59,785 bases of DNA, from NCBI RefSeq assembly GCF_000981385.1, contig NZ_LATZ01000022.1, positions 1 through 59,785 of the forward strand, in the 5' to 3' direction. Shown one piece after another: positions 19,201 through 27,422 of this stretch (its first letter is position 1; each line of letters begins with the position of its first letter). The notes beneath the pieces are model-generated. The model was not told the DNA's origin, did not search any database, and saw nothing but the letters and a program-made list of their open reading frames with translations. Made by a program: the position numbers and the translations under genes. Source of the stretch: Bacillus sp. SA1-12 (lineage in GTDB: Bacteria > Bacillota > Bacilli > Bacillales > Bacillaceae).

Positions 19201-19417
19201 GGAAGATGAACTCTTTTTAGAAGCTTGTGAATTTGTGGTAAATCAAGGTGGAGCATCAACATCCCTTCTTCAAAGACGTTTTCGAATCGGCTATAACCGG
19301 GCAGCCAGATTAATAGATATGATGGAAGAGCAAGGGATTATTTCAGAAAATCGTGGCAGCAAACCAAGGGATATTTTAATCTCTGAGGAAGAATTAGAAA
19401 CGATTCATGGAGAATAG
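16244..19417 (+). CDS. sftA: DNA translocase SftA (soluble FtsK/SpoIIIE family)
   Basis: 1057 residues with no N-terminal membrane spans, as in SftA rather than SpoIIIE. The first ~320 residues are basic and low in complexity. Residues ~320-560 are an unusually long Glu/Gln-rich linker of degenerate 25-30-residue repeats (QEEVRQDIGQEPVL type). The motor follows: Walker A GATGSGKS at 741-748, Walker B LVIVIDELADLMM, and the ARACGIHLIVATQRPSVDVI block. A C-terminal gamma winged helix contains RRFRIGYNRAARLIDMMEEQ. It moves chromosome DNA out of the closing septum. It is about 100 residues longer than I recall for B. subtilis SftA. ATG 16244 follows a weak GTGATGAAAG. Confidence 0.92.
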   Translation: MNWITKLMSFLTGEEDKEYENSQNQPQNDHIARNVMSNPSSAEGQTHRKNIAEARVAYQYPKGNFRFPIIPDEKRSSIEDRPRSITRTYEQKTHKKESVNTQRQKQQINKPRVKARQTEEEKPKRPFSPSAIPSPVFGFQPREESMLYHRRLEKIQTEEMLNSNKGEMNVSDTTAELDHTVKQVSVIRNNHIDIEKQKQQQASLLTNGHVSAAHTAENPQIKVSANEGQLDKDVNQLTRMLEEDWPNEKVKNPAESKWTLENENTLEFSQNDQQAETIKDAEEVHEVRSPSIWQRLLAYDPNETQQPANHRQEEQSAVTELKFEVAGQDEQVKELQQELNKPEQEEEREEAERELQDYIQEEQHSEIDQEPDLQSHEGQLKEPELESVHLGHDEEQKEVEQELGQHSQEEVHQDIGQESVLIGDEEQRTEPVQERTYQGQEEVRQDIGQEPVLLANEEQLTESEQGLTYQEKERNEIDQEPDLIGQEYQRNESEQKLVHLNQVEVREEIKLELEDQNQDGQQKVLQQEPVHAGQVEHRKEPDLPHQEERSKEENQQVSKRVNSGNKTLPFNVMMLGRDKQRMRARETSYQFPSLVYLNIPEKEVSEDRSWLNDQRELLDVTFKNFNVRASVVNVTQGPAVTRFEVHPEPGVKVNKITNLSDDIKLSLAAKDIRIEAPIPGKNTIGIEVPNKVSKMVYLREILRSSEFRTNLSPMTAVLGLDISGQPVVTDLKKMPHGLIAGATGSGKSVCINTILVSLLYKAAPQEVKLMLIDPKMVELAPYNNIPHLVSPVITDVKAATAALKWAVEEMERRYELFARSGTREITRYNQLVNEHKQGEHLPYLVIVIDELADLMMVAPNDVEEAICRIAQKARACGIHLIVATQRPSVDVITGLIKANIPTRIAFSVSSQVDSRTIIDVSGAEKLLGKGDMLFLENGSSKAVRLQGTFVSDEEIERVVKHVKLQAKPNYLFHQDELVKKATIQTEEDELFLEACEFVVNQGGASTSLLQRRFRIGYNRAARLIDMMEEQGIISENRGSKPRDILISEEELETIHGE

Positions 19418-19456
19418 ATAAAGAAAATAGTATGATATGATAAAAAAGAGGTAAAT

Positions 19457-20110
19457 TTGGCAACCATGAATAATATTATTCATTTTCAAGCGCTGCGTAA
19501 AGAAAAGGAAAAACAGCTTTCCAGTTTCATTTGTCAACATGCTGCTTCTCTTCATCACTATGTTGCGCGTGATGTCAACATTAGGGAGAAAGTAAAGGCT
19601 AAGCATATTTTTAGTGAAAAAGTCGGATGTGTCCCTACTTCTATTTTCTCTAAAATGGAGGAGCAGCTTTTTCTTGATTGGTTTGCATATGACTATGCAA
19701 CCATTCGAGGAATAACCATTTATCAAACATTTGTCGAGCAATTAAGTAAGAAGGGACATCCTTTAGACAGGATCGTTCATGCGCTTTTTATGGCTAGTGT
19801 ACTTGAACCGTTTAAAGTAATAAAATGTGATGGAAATCATATATATGCAGAGAAATTAATTACTGGTGAAAAATGCACTATAAAAAGCGCGGCCAATAAA
19901 TATGTGGCACAAGAAGAAATCATTTTTTTACGTTCTATCCCAGTATTTGACCAGCTTTTATGTATAAGTGACCTTTATGTTCAGCGGGATCAAAAATCAA
20001 TTGTCAGCATGCTTCAGCATTTTGAAGGAAGTTCGAATAGTTGGCGTACATTTTTGAAGAAATTTGCCATAAACTATAGTTGGACCAGTCAACCGCTAAA
20101 AGAAAAATAA
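19457..20110 (+). CDS. Conserved hypothetical protein downstream of sftA
   Basis: 217 residues, soluble. MNNIIHFQALRKEKEKQL opens it; a helical middle contains LDWFAYDYATIRGITIYQTF and a C-terminal part LFLRSIPVFDQLLC-like. I do not recognise a catalytic motif. TTG 19457 lies 4-5 bases after AGAGGT; ATG 19466 is an alternative. It starts 39 bases after sftA, so it is probably cotranscribed and may be related to chromosome or division functions; this is inference from position only. Confidence 0.75.
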   Translation: MATMNNIIHFQALRKEKEKQLSSFICQHAASLHHYVARDVNIREKVKAKHIFSEKVGCVPTSIFSKMEEQLFLDWFAYDYATIRGITIYQTFVEQLSKKGHPLDRIVHALFMASVLEPFKVIKCDGNHIYAEKLITGEKCTIKSAANKYVAQEEIIFLRSIPVFDQLLCISDLYVQRDQKSIVSMLQHFEGSSNSWRTFLKKFAINYSWTSQPLKEK

Positions 20111-20144
20111 ATATCTAATTACCGAAGGGTTTCCACTATTTTCA

Positions 20145-20173
20145 TGGTCAATCTAAATGGCAAGTGATATAAT
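20145..20173 (+). promoter_or_regulatory. Candidate sigma-A promoter of murC
   Basis: TGGTCA (20145-20150), a 17-base spacer, then a perfect TATAAT (20168-20173). It lies about 265 bases upstream of the murC start. Confidence 0.6.
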
Positions 20174-20199
20174 ATACAACCGTAAGCTTATACATATGT

Positions 20200-20400
20200 T
20201 TATGAAAAATAAGGAAGTATAAGTGTAAAACGAATTTTCGCTTCCTTGAATGCAGGTGCTGCTGTGCAAAAACCTGATTCAATGCAGAGAGTGGAGTCTT
20301 TCTCCAAAGCGAATTTGTTGCTTAGCCACCGGTTAGGAAACTGTGCTTTTCTTATTCGATTCATATAGATGGGTTGCAAATCTAGATGAGCGTCATATAC
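20200..20400 (+). ncRNA. Possible structured leader RNA upstream of murC
   Basis: Between the promoter and murC there are several short helices in series. GGAAG (20213) pairs with CTTCC (about 20240). CAGGT (20252) pairs with ACCTG further on. GGAG-type pairing can form around GTGGAGTCTTTCTCC. AAGCGAATTTGTTGCTT folds on itself. No terminator hairpin with a T-run and no known riboswitch consensus is recognised. An open reading of about 40 codons from TTG 20247 lacks a ribosome binding site. Confidence 0.3.
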
Positions 20401-20436
20401 TGTCAATCAGATAGACGTTTGTTGGAGGTTCTAATT

Positions 20437-21735
20437 ATGACTGTTTATCATTTTGTTGGAATTAAAGGGACTGGAATGAGTGCCCTTGCACAGATTTTAC
20501 ATGATATGAATTACGTCGTTCAGGGTTCGGATATTGAAAAGAAGGTTTTTACTCAAAAAGCTCTGGAAGCTCGTAACATAAAAATATTACCCTTTGCTAA
20601 GGAGAATATTAGAGAAGGTTTAACTGTTATTGCAGGAAATGCTTTTCCTGATACACATCCGGAAATTGAAGAAGCTAATAGCCTTGGATTGCCTGTCATA
20701 CGTTATCATCGATTCCTGGGTGAATTTATGCAAATGTATACAAGCATTGCGATAACAGGTGTTCATGGAAAAACATCTACAACCGGATTATTATCACATG
20801 TAATCCAAGGTGCTGAGCCAACTTCTTATTTAATTGGTGACGGAACAGGAAATGGGATTCCTAATAGTAAATATTTTGTTTTTGAAGCATGTGAATATCG
20901 CAGACATTTCTTATCGTACAAACCAGACTATGCGATCATGACAAACATTGATTTTGATCATCCGGATTATTTTTCGAATATTGAAGATGTCTTTAGCGCG
21001 TTTCAAGAGATGGCTCTTCAAGTGAATAAAGGGATTATAGCTTGTGGTGATGATGAGCAGCTTCAGCAAATACAAGCTAAGGTACCTGTTGTTTATTATG
21101 GCTTTGGGGATGACAATGACTTTCAGGCGAGAAATGTTGTGAAATCTACGGATGGCACTTCATTTGATGTGTTTGTACGAAACACTTTTTATGCCTCTTT
21201 CAAAATCACGACATATGGCGATCACAGTGTATTAAATGCCCTATCTGTTATCGCACTTTGTCACTATGAAGGAATTGATGTTGAGATTATTCAACAAAGG
21301 CTGCAAACTTTTGAAGGTGTGAAACGACGCTTTAATGAAAAAAGAGTCGGCGATCAAATCATTATTGATGATTATGCCCATCATCCAACTGAGATTAAAG
21401 CAACAATTGATGCAGCAAGACAAAAGTTTCCTGACAGAGACATTGTCGCTGTATTCCAACCTCACACCTTTACAAGAACTCAATCTTTTTTAGATGAGTT
21501 TGCAGAAAGCTTGCAAAAAGCAGATTATATTTATCTATGTGATATTTTTGGCTCTGCCAGAGAGAATGTTGGAAAATTGACCATTAATAATTTAATTGAG
21601 AAAATAGAAAATTCCCACCTTATTAATGAAGATGATACGTCTGTCTTAAAAGCACATAAACGTGCCGTTTTAGTATTTATGGGAGCAGGGGATATTCAAA
21701 AATACCAGGAAGCATATGAAAAGGTTTTAGCGTAA
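20437..21735 (+). CDS. murC: UDP-N-acetylmuramate--L-alanine ligase
   Basis: 432 residues, the full family length. The N-terminal Rossmann loop is [14 protein letters not shown]. The ATP P-loop is [10 protein letters not shown] (107-116). [11 protein letters not shown] and [14 protein letters not shown] are the Mur ligase metal and C-terminal domain motifs. It adds L-Ala to UDP-MurNAc, the first peptide step of peptidoglycan synthesis. ATG 20437 follows TTGGAGG; an in-frame ATG at 20386 has no site. It has its own promoter and a terminator shared with the converging gene. Confidence 0.97.
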   Translation: MTVYHFVGIKGTGMSALAQILHDMNYVVQGSDIEKKVFTQKALEARNIKILPFAKENIREGLTVIAGNAFPDTHPEIEEANSLGLPVIRYHRFLGEFMQMYTSIAITGVHGKTSTTGLLSHVIQGAEPTSYLIGDGTGNGIPNSKYFVFEACEYRRHFLSYKPDYAIMTNIDFDHPDYFSNIEDVFSAFQEMALQVNKGIIACGDDEQLQQIQAKVPVVYYGFGDDNDFQARNVVKSTDGTSFDVFVRNTFYASFKITTYGDHSVLNALSVIALCHYEGIDVEIIQQRLQTFEGVKRRFNEKRVGDQIIIDDYAHHPTEIKATIDAARQKFPDRDIVAVFQPHTFTRTQSFLDEFAESLQKADYIYLCDIFGSARENVGKLTINNLIEKIENSHLINEDDTSVLKAHKRAVLVFMGAGDIQKYQEAYEKVLA

Positions 21736-21736
21736 T

Positions 21737-21802
21737 AAAAAAAGCTGACCATAAATAAGAACATTTTTTGAATGAATGTTTCTTATTTAAGTCAGCTTTT
21801 TA
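21737..21802. terminator. Bidirectional terminator, murC / FHA regulator
   Basis: AAAAAGCTGAC (21739-21749) pairs with GTCAGCTTTTT (21791-21801). The inner AAATAAGAACATT pairs with AATGTTTCTTATTT. A-tract and T-tract on the two sides serve both strands. Confidence 0.92.
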
Positions 21803-22477
21803 TTATGTTTTTAAATAGTAGCCTTTTCCCCTAATGGTTTCAATAACAAGAGTTTCTGGCAGTTTCTTTCTTAATCGGTAGACGAGAGCATTTATTTCCT
21901 CTAGACTTACCATTGGCTCCATCGTATTGGAAGAGAACCTTTCAGACCAAACATATTGAATAACTTCCTCCTTAGAAACGAATTGATTATTTTGAAGCAA
22001 TAGCTCTATAAATTTATACTCCTTTTCTGTGAGAGTATAACAATTGCAATCAACTACCACCTGTTGTTTCAAGCGGTCGAGAGTAGGTGTTGCTGAATTA
22101 CATTGAATGTCATCGAGAGTAATGGGTAAAAAATCACTAGTTTCTTCAAAGTTATTTATCGAGAATGTCATTAGGACTAAATCTTTTGCGAATGAAATTT
22201 TGTCATTTGCACGAAGTTTTTTCTGTTTATGGGGTTCTAGTTTTTTACCATTAATAAATGTGCCATGCTTACTTTGTAAATCTTTTATGAAGAAGGCATT
22301 AGTGTCAAAATAAATCGTAAAGTGCTTCCGCGACACAAAAATATTATTGAATGTAATATCGGGTTTCCAATCTATTGACTCCCTGCCAAAAACCATTTTT
22401 GTGTTCTTTAATGGCAGAATATCTCCTGGTTGATAGTATGGCGCTTGTTCAATGACAAGAAACGAAGAAATATCCAT
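21803..22477 (-). CDS. FHA domain-winged helix transcriptional regulator
   Basis: 224 residues. Residues ~1-100 form a forkhead-associated (phosphothreonine-binding) domain with the conserved order FGRE, SRKHF and GTFINGK. Residues ~130-224 form an OmpR/PhoB-type winged helix with LTEKEYKFIELLL, INALVYRLRKKL and the wing VIETIRGKGYYLKT. There is no receiver domain, so control would be by phosphopeptide binding through the FHA domain, not by aspartate phosphorylation. This recalls EmbR/FhaB-like logic in other phyla, but the domain order is reversed. Divergent from the GDPD-ABC cluster 120 bases away, which may be its target. Possible Ser/Thr-kinase partner: PrkC-type, not in this window. Confidence 0.85.
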   Translation of the reverse strand: MDISSFLVIEQAPYYQPGDILPLKNTKMVFGRESIDWKPDITFNNIFVSRKHFTIYFDTNAFFIKDLQSKHGTFINGKKLEPHKQKKLRANDKISFAKDLVLMTFSINNFEETSDFLPITLDDIQCNSATPTLDRLKQQVVVDCNCYTLTEKEYKFIELLLQNNQFVSKEEVIQYVWSERFSSNTMEPMVSLEEINALVYRLRKKLPETLVIETIRGKGYYLKT

Positions 22478-22597
22478 ACGTTAACTCCTTACTTCCTGCA
22501 TTATCAGAATCTTATCATTTAATTATTATCTCATAGCTATTGTTTGCCGACAATGAAATGAATAAGATAGGTGTGAAAAAAGAAATGGAGGTATAGA

Positions 22598-23578
22598 GTG
22601 AAAACTAGGAAAAAGAGAACTAAAAACCTTCTTGTATTTTTTATCATCCTGTTATTATTCGTCGTACTAAATAATACAGATCTATTTTCAAGGCAAGCAA
22701 CAAGTGGTCCTAAGTTACTTGCTCATCGGGGAATGGGACAAACTTTTGATATAAAACATGTAGAAAATGATACTTGTACTGCAAAAATGATTTATAAACC
22801 AGAGCATTCCTTCTTAGAAAATACGATTCCATCTATGGAGGCAGCGTTTAAGAATGGGGCAGATTTGGTAGAATTTGATATTAAACCAACAAAAGATGGA
22901 CAGTTTGCAGTATTTCACGATTGGACGTTAGAATGCCGCACAAATGTACAAGGTAAAACAATTGACTATACGATGGCTGAGCTTAAAAAGGTTGACATTG
23001 GTTATGGCTATACATACGATAATGGGAAAACATATCCTTTTCGTGGCAAAGGGATAGGCTTAATGCCATCCCTTCAGGAAGTATTAAGCTTTTTTCCAGA
23101 GAAGCCCTTCTTAATTCATATTAAAAGTAATGATACTGAGGAAGGGGTGCAGTTAGCTAAAGTTCTCGCAAAACTTCCGAAAGAACGCTTAAGTCTTCTA
23201 ACAGTTTATGGAGGAGATAAGCCAATTAAATCTTTAAAAGAGAATTTACCTGAGGTTCGGGTTATGTCAAAGGAGAAAATGAAAAGCTGCCTTATTCCCT
23301 ATATAATAGTTGGGTGGACTGGTTTTGTTTCTGGTACATGTAAAAATACGCAGGTACATATTCCTGAAAAAATTGCTCCCTTTTTATGGGGTTGGACGGG
23401 AAAATATATAAATCGTATGGAGAAAGCAAATACAAGAGTAGTAGTTGTAGCCGGTGGAGGAGGTTTTTCTGAGGGATTTGATACATTAGAGGATCTCAAA
23501 CGGCTACCGAAGAATTATTCAGGCTGGATTTGGACAAATCAAATTGATAAAATTGCACCTATTATCAAGAATAAATAA
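22598..23578 (+). CDS. Membrane-anchored glycerophosphodiester phosphodiesterase-family protein
   Basis: 326 residues. A basic N-terminus and one hydrophobic helix (LLVFFIILLLFVVL, about residues 11-24) anchor it facing outward. The GDPD motifs are complete: AHRGMGQ, ENTIPSMEAAF, DLVEFDIKPTKDG and FHDWTLEC. A 30-residue insertion lies between the HRG and ENT motifs. The usual activity is release of glycerol-3-phosphate from glycerophosphodiesters such as phospholipid or teichoic-acid debris. It starts at GTG 22598 behind GGAGGT. ABC transporter genes follow within 25 bases, so it is probably cotranscribed with them. Confidence 0.82.
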   Translation: MKTRKKRTKNLLVFFIILLLFVVLNNTDLFSRQATSGPKLLAHRGMGQTFDIKHVENDTCTAKMIYKPEHSFLENTIPSMEAAFKNGADLVEFDIKPTKDGQFAVFHDWTLECRTNVQGKTIDYTMAELKKVDIGYGYTYDNGKTYPFRGKGIGLMPSLQEVLSFFPEKPFLIHIKSNDTEEGVQLAKVLAKLPKERLSLLTVYGGDKPIKSLKENLPEVRVMSKEKMKSCLIPYIIVGWTGFVSGTCKNTQVHIPEKIAPFLWGWTGKYINRMEKANTRVVVVAGGGGFSEGFDTLEDLKRLPKNYSGWIWTNQIDKIAPIIKNK

Positions 23579-23602
23579 AAGAGTCAGGTGAAATGTATTG
23601 TT

Positions 23603-24529
23603 ATGATAAACAATGAAGTAGTATTAAAAGTAAACAATTTAAGTAAAAAAATCGGGAAAATATCCATTATTAAAGATGTTAGCTTCGAACTGAACCGGGG
23701 AGAAATTCTTGGTTTACTTGGACCGAATGGTTCAGGAAAAACAACGATATTAAAAATGTTAGTTGGCCTCATTAAGCCGACACATGGGACAATTTACATA
23801 GAAAATATGAATTTGAATAAAGAATTTGAAAAGGCGATTACAAATGTTGGAGCCATTATTGAAAATCCTGTCATGTATGATTATTTAACCGGGTATGATA
23901 ACCTGCTCCATTTTTTCCGAATGACAGATCATTTTTCATACCAACGTATGGATGAGGTCATTGAGCTCCTTGGAATGGAAGGATATATTTCAGATAAAGT
24001 GTTTACCTATTCATTAGGGATGAGGCAAAGATTGGGATTGGGTCAGGCCATCCTTCATCAGCCCTCCATTCTATTTTTAGATGAACCGACAAATGGATTG
24101 GATCCTGAAGGAATCATCAGTTTAAGGAAGATATTAAAAAAGCTTTCAACAGAAAAAGACGTCTCCATCATCATCTCAAGTCATTTATTGGCAGAAATAG
24201 AATTGATTTGTGATAGCGTATTGGTAATAAATGATGGAACATGCATCGAACGTGGCTCGTTGAGTGATTTACAAAATGGGTCAACTAAAAAGCAGACTTA
24301 TTCCTTTAGAATAATAAATGTTGGAAAAGCAAAATCCTTTTTAATAAACCAACCTGATTTAGAGATCACCGAATTACATTCCAGCGGGTTTTCCATTAAA
24401 TTAGAGACACAGCAAGTAGCAGATGTAAATAGACTGCTTGTTGAAGCTGGAATAGATGTTGTCGGAATCGAACGTCTAGGCAGTCCGCTTGAAGAGATGT
24501 TTCTACATAAATTGCGAGGTGAAGAATAA
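23603..24529 (+). CDS. ABC transporter ATP-binding protein (BcrA/CcmA type)
   Basis: About 308 residues. Walker A is GPNGSGKTT, the signature is YSLGMRQRLGLG, Walker B is ILFLDEPTNGLDPEG and the switch His is SSHLL. A C-terminal ~80-residue regulatory extension is present, as in bacitracin/lantibiotic-type exporters. ATG 23603 or GTG 23588 could start it; AGGTG lies between them. The substrate is unknown. Its stop overlaps the permease start (TAATG). Confidence 0.9.
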   Translation: MINNEVVLKVNNLSKKIGKISIIKDVSFELNRGEILGLLGPNGSGKTTILKMLVGLIKPTHGTIYIENMNLNKEFEKAITNVGAIIENPVMYDYLTGYDNLLHFFRMTDHFSYQRMDEVIELLGMEGYISDKVFTYSLGMRQRLGLGQAILHQPSILFLDEPTNGLDPEGIISLRKILKKLSTEKDVSIIISSHLLAEIELICDSVLVINDGTCIERGSLSDLQNGSTKKQTYSFRIINVGKAKSFLINQPDLEITELHSSGFSIKLETQQVADVNRLLVEAGIDVVGIERLGSPLEEMFLHKLRGEE

Positions 24530-25293
24530 TGGTGCCATTTCTTCATTTAATTAAAAATGAACACATGAAGCTCTTCAAGCGCCCTCGAATCTGGATCATG
24601 ATCGGCATAATGGGAATCATGAATCTTATTGTCAGTATCTTTTTTATGTTTCTATTCAAAGGAATTGAATTTACGTTTTGGGATTATATCCAAGTAAGCT
24701 CATACTTACTGCTAGTGATTCAATTAATGTGTATCGTTATTGCCGGTGATATGGTTTCCAGTGAATTCGAAAAAGGGACAATTAAGTTTTTGTTTACACG
24801 TCCGGTCAAAAGGGTTAAAATTTTACTTTCAAAATATATAGTTGTGGTATATACGATTATTTTCCTTGTCTTATTACAACTATTTATGTCTGTGCTTCTT
24901 GGGATTGTTTTTTATATGGATACAGTTTTTAATCTTGATCATCGAGTTTTAGTTGGTTTAGGAGGCTATTTTTTTCAATTAATTGAAATTTTCGTGATGG
25001 GGACGATCGCTTTTAGCTTTTCTGCGTTAACAAGAAGCAGTGTGTTTTCCATTTCCGTGCCCTTCTTTCTTGTCTTTACATCAGATGTAGTGATCACTCT
25101 ATTAGAACATTATCAATATGAGGCAGGAAAGTATTTGTTATTTACGAATACGAATTTAATGCCTTATTTCTTCGGAGAACCTTTGTTCGAAGGGATGACA
25201 TTATCTTTTTCTATAATAAATGTTGTTATTCATTTGGTATTTTTTCTAGTTATATCTTCTTTAACGTTCACTAAAAGAGATGTACACGTATAA
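24529..25293 (+). CDS. ABC-2 type transporter permease
   Basis: 254 residues with six predicted membrane helices. The N-terminal HLIKNEHMKLFKRPRIWIMI precedes helix 1. SSEFEKGTIKFLFTRPVKRVKIL is the cytoplasmic loop typical of NatB/BcrB-like permeases. ATG 24529 shares a base with the preceding stop, behind GAGGTGAAG, giving tight coupling to the ATPase. A role in peptide or antibiotic export is inference only. Confidence 0.87.
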   Translation: MVPFLHLIKNEHMKLFKRPRIWIMIGIMGIMNLIVSIFFMFLFKGIEFTFWDYIQVSSYLLLVIQLMCIVIAGDMVSSEFEKGTIKFLFTRPVKRVKILLSKYIVVVYTIIFLVLLQLFMSVLLGIVFYMDTVFNLDHRVLVGLGGYFFQLIEIFVMGTIAFSFSALTRSSVFSISVPFFLVFTSDVVITLLEHYQYEAGKYLLFTNTNLMPYFFGEPLFEGMTLSFSIINVVIHLVFFLVISSLTFTKRDVHV

Positions 25294-25307
25294 ATATAGC
25301 CATACTA

Positions 25308-25349
25308 AAATGACGCTTGGGAACAAAGAATCCAAGCGTCATTTCTTTA
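25308..25349 (+). terminator. Terminator after the ABC transporter genes
   Basis: AAATGACGCTTGG (25308-25320) pairs perfectly with CCAAGCGTCATTT (25332-25344), then T-rich sequence. Confidence 0.93.
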
Positions 25350-25359
25350 TAATTCTTGC

Positions 25360-25478
25360 TTTATCCCCATCTTAACGGGCAGTAAAACCCCAATAACTGC
25401 CCGTAAAGATCCGATAAGTCTCAGCACAACCATTAGTGGGGATGAAGAAAACCCGCACCAATGGAGTCTCGCTTTATT
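25360..25478 (-). repeat. Dispersed repeat family A, copy 3
   Basis: Complete copy: TTATCCCCATCTTAACGGGC, the hairpin GGGCAGTAAAACCCC with GGG-like/CTGCCCGTAA, GATCCGATAAGTCTCAGC, CATTAGTGGGGATGAAG, and GGAGTCTCGCTTTAT. The last bases include the stop codon of the M29 aminopeptidase gene (TAA read from 25474-25476), so the repeat edge touches the end of that gene. Confidence 0.85.
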
Positions 25479-26589
25479 TTAAGTTTTCTGGATTCAGGCT
25501 TTCCAGTTCAGAAATGACAAAGCGGCCGTCTTTTCGGATCAGCACATCATCAAAATAAATCTCACCGCCTCCATATTCAGGACGCTGAATCATGACCATA
25601 TCCCAATGGATGTTAGAGTTATTGCCGTTATATGCATCATCATATGCCTGCCCTGGTGTAAAGTGGAAGCTTCCATCAATTTTTTCGTCAAAAAGAATGT
25701 CTTGCATAGGATGAAGAATATATGGATTGACCCCAATTGCAAATTCTCCAATATACCTTGCACCTTCATCGGTATCAAATATTTTGTTGATTCGTTCGCT
25801 GTCATTTGCTGTTGCTTCTATAATTTTTCCATTCTTAAAGGTTAATTGAACATTTTCAAAGGTAAATCCGTTATAAGGTGACGGTGTATTATATGTAATT
25901 TGTCCGTTAACTGAATCACGAACAGGTGCAGTATAAACTTCACCGTCTGGAATATTCATTTGCCCGGAGCATTTGATAGCCGAAATGTTTTTTATGGAGA
26001 AGGTTAAATCTGTACCTTTACCAGTTAATCGAACTTTATCTGTTCGATTCATTAAATCAACTAAAGGATCCATTGCCTTATCCATTTTGCTGTAATTCAA
26101 ATTACATACATCGAAATAAAAGTCTTCAAATTGCTCTGTACTCATTTTTGCAAGCTGTGCCATCGATGTAGTTGGATATCGTAAGACAACCCATTTTGTT
26201 TTTGGAACACGAATTTCGCGATGTACCTTTTGACCGACTGTTTGTCCATGCAACTTCATTTTTTCATCAGGTATGTCAGCAAATTCATTTATGTTATTAC
26301 CGGATCTTAAACCTATGTATGCATCCATTTTCTTCATTACTTCTGCTTCAAAGTCAGCAATCATATGATACTGTTCTTCTTGTCCCCCCATCATTAAAGC
26401 CCGATCAACCTGATGATCCTTTAACGAAACAAATGGGAAACCTCCTGCTGCATAGGCTTCTTTTACAAGCTCAATAACCAGCTCTTTTTGTAAGCCGAAA
26501 TTTTCAATTAAGACCTTTTCTCCCTTTTGCAACCGGATTGAGTAATTAATTAAATTCTTTGCTAATGTTTCAATACGTGGATCCTTCAA
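25474..26589 (-). CDS. M29 family aminopeptidase (AmpS/PepS type)
   Basis: 371 residues, close to the usual ~410 of thermophilic M29 aminopeptidases (AmpS, AmpT). It keeps the N-terminal RIETLAKNLINYSIRLQKGEKV block, and the metal-site region with EFAIGVNPYI, NSNIHWDMV (His-Trp-Asp-Met) and the tail. The enzymes remove N-terminal residues from peptides with a dinuclear metal centre. TTG start at 26587-26589 behind GGGGGATT. It is a single gene followed by repeat A. Confidence 0.85.
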   Translation of the reverse strand: MKDPRIETLAKNLINYSIRLQKGEKVLIENFGLQKELVIELVKEAYAAGGFPFVSLKDHQVDRALMMGGQEEQYHMIADFEAEVMKKMDAYIGLRSGNNINEFADIPDEKMKLHGQTVGQKVHREIRVPKTKWVVLRYPTTSMAQLAKMSTEQFEDFYFDVCNLNYSKMDKAMDPLVDLMNRTDKVRLTGKGTDLTFSIKNISAIKCSGQMNIPDGEVYTAPVRDSVNGQITYNTPSPYNGFTFENVQLTFKNGKIIEATANDSERINKIFDTDEGARYIGEFAIGVNPYILHPMQDILFDEKIDGSFHFTPGQAYDDAYNGNNSNIHWDMVMIQRPEYGGGEIYFDDVLIRKDGRFVISELESLNPENLK

Positions 26590-26960
26590 AAGAAATCCCC
26601 CTGTCCTTATAATATTTTTGCGCTTTTAAACGTGCCTTGTCCGTTTCAGGAGCTCAGCTATAGCGAGTGTGGTTATTAAGCATCCTTAACGTTTCACACC
26701 TAATGCTCCAATCGGCAAAGTTTACAAAAATCAACAATGAGCTTTTTCATTGCTAACCTTTAATACTCTTATTGTACCCGAACCTAATAAAGAAACGTCA
26801 TAATTTATCTTCATCAAATTGAAACATTCTTTTATTCTTTTTGCAAAAATTGACAAAGGGAATGTCAAATTGAATGGAGAATTTAGCTATAATGTAAATT
26901 TTATGTTTATAATAGAATATAATGGGTAATTGTACAGTATTGATTTAGGAGGTGTTAGAC
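26590..26960. other. Divergent gap, aminopeptidase / ytxG
   Basis: 371 bases. The left two-thirds hold nothing I recognise. The right third holds a sigma-B-like promoter (26905-26929), and upstream of it a GTCAAA, 18-base gap, TATAAT pair (about 26864-26893) that could serve as a sigma-A promoter. Confidence 0.5.
26905..26929 (+). promoter_or_regulatory. Sigma-B-like promoter of ytxGHJ
   Basis: GTTTAT (26905-26910), a 13-base spacer, GGGTAA (26924-26929); the sigma-B consensus is GTTTAA-N12-15-GGGWAW. The ytxGHJ (csb40) operon of B. subtilis is known to be under sigma-B and sigma-H control. I did not find a convincing sigma-H match. Confidence 0.75.
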
Positions 26961-27389
26961 ATGATTATCATTTTATACTTAAGTATTGCGCTAATCGCAA
27001 TCGCTTTTACGATTTTAGTTGTGTACGTGTCAAAAACATTGAAGGCCTTGCAGGAAACGTTAACAAATGTAGCAAGTACTTTATCAGGGCTTGAAAAGCA
27101 AATGACAGGGATCACGACGGAAACAACATTATTACTACATAAAACAAATGAACTTGCAGAAGATATTCAACATAAGTCAGAAAAATTAAATTCGGTTGTC
27201 GAATCGGTAAAGGATGTTGGAACAACAATTCAACAGCTGAATCAATCTGTTAAAAAAGTGACAACCTCTGTTTCAACAAATTTGGAACAGAATCAAGATA
27301 AAGTAAATCAAGTTGTTCAATGGAGTAATGCCGCAATGGAAATCTGGGCAAAATGGAAGCAAAAGAATGAAAAAAAGACATCCATTTAA
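26961..27389 (+). CDS. ytxG: DUF948 general stress protein YtxG
   Basis: About 142 residues. One N-terminal membrane helix ([22 protein letters not shown]), then a long helical, Ser/Thr/Gln-rich coiled-coil-like region. This is the DUF948 arrangement. First gene of a three-gene general-stress operon; the stress function is known only from regulation. ATG 26961 follows AGGAGGTG. Confidence 0.88.
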   Translation: MIIILYLSIALIAIAFTILVVYVSKTLKALQETLTNVASTLSGLEKQMTGITTETTLLLHKTNELAEDIQHKSEKLNSVVESVKDVGTTIQQLNQSVKKVTTSVSTNLEQNQDKVNQVVQWSNAAMEIWAKWKQKNEKKTSI

Positions 27390-27422
27390 GACAATGTCTA
27401 TATTTACAGGAGGTAGATCAAA

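Noticed and set aside
20247..20369. Short peptide reading (about 40 codons) upstream of murC
   Set aside because: No ribosome binding site before TTG 20247 and no recognisable family; treated as possible structured leader.
23292..23499. Minus-strand readings inside the GDPD gene
   Set aside because: They are antisense shadows of a gene with complete catalytic motifs on the plus strand.
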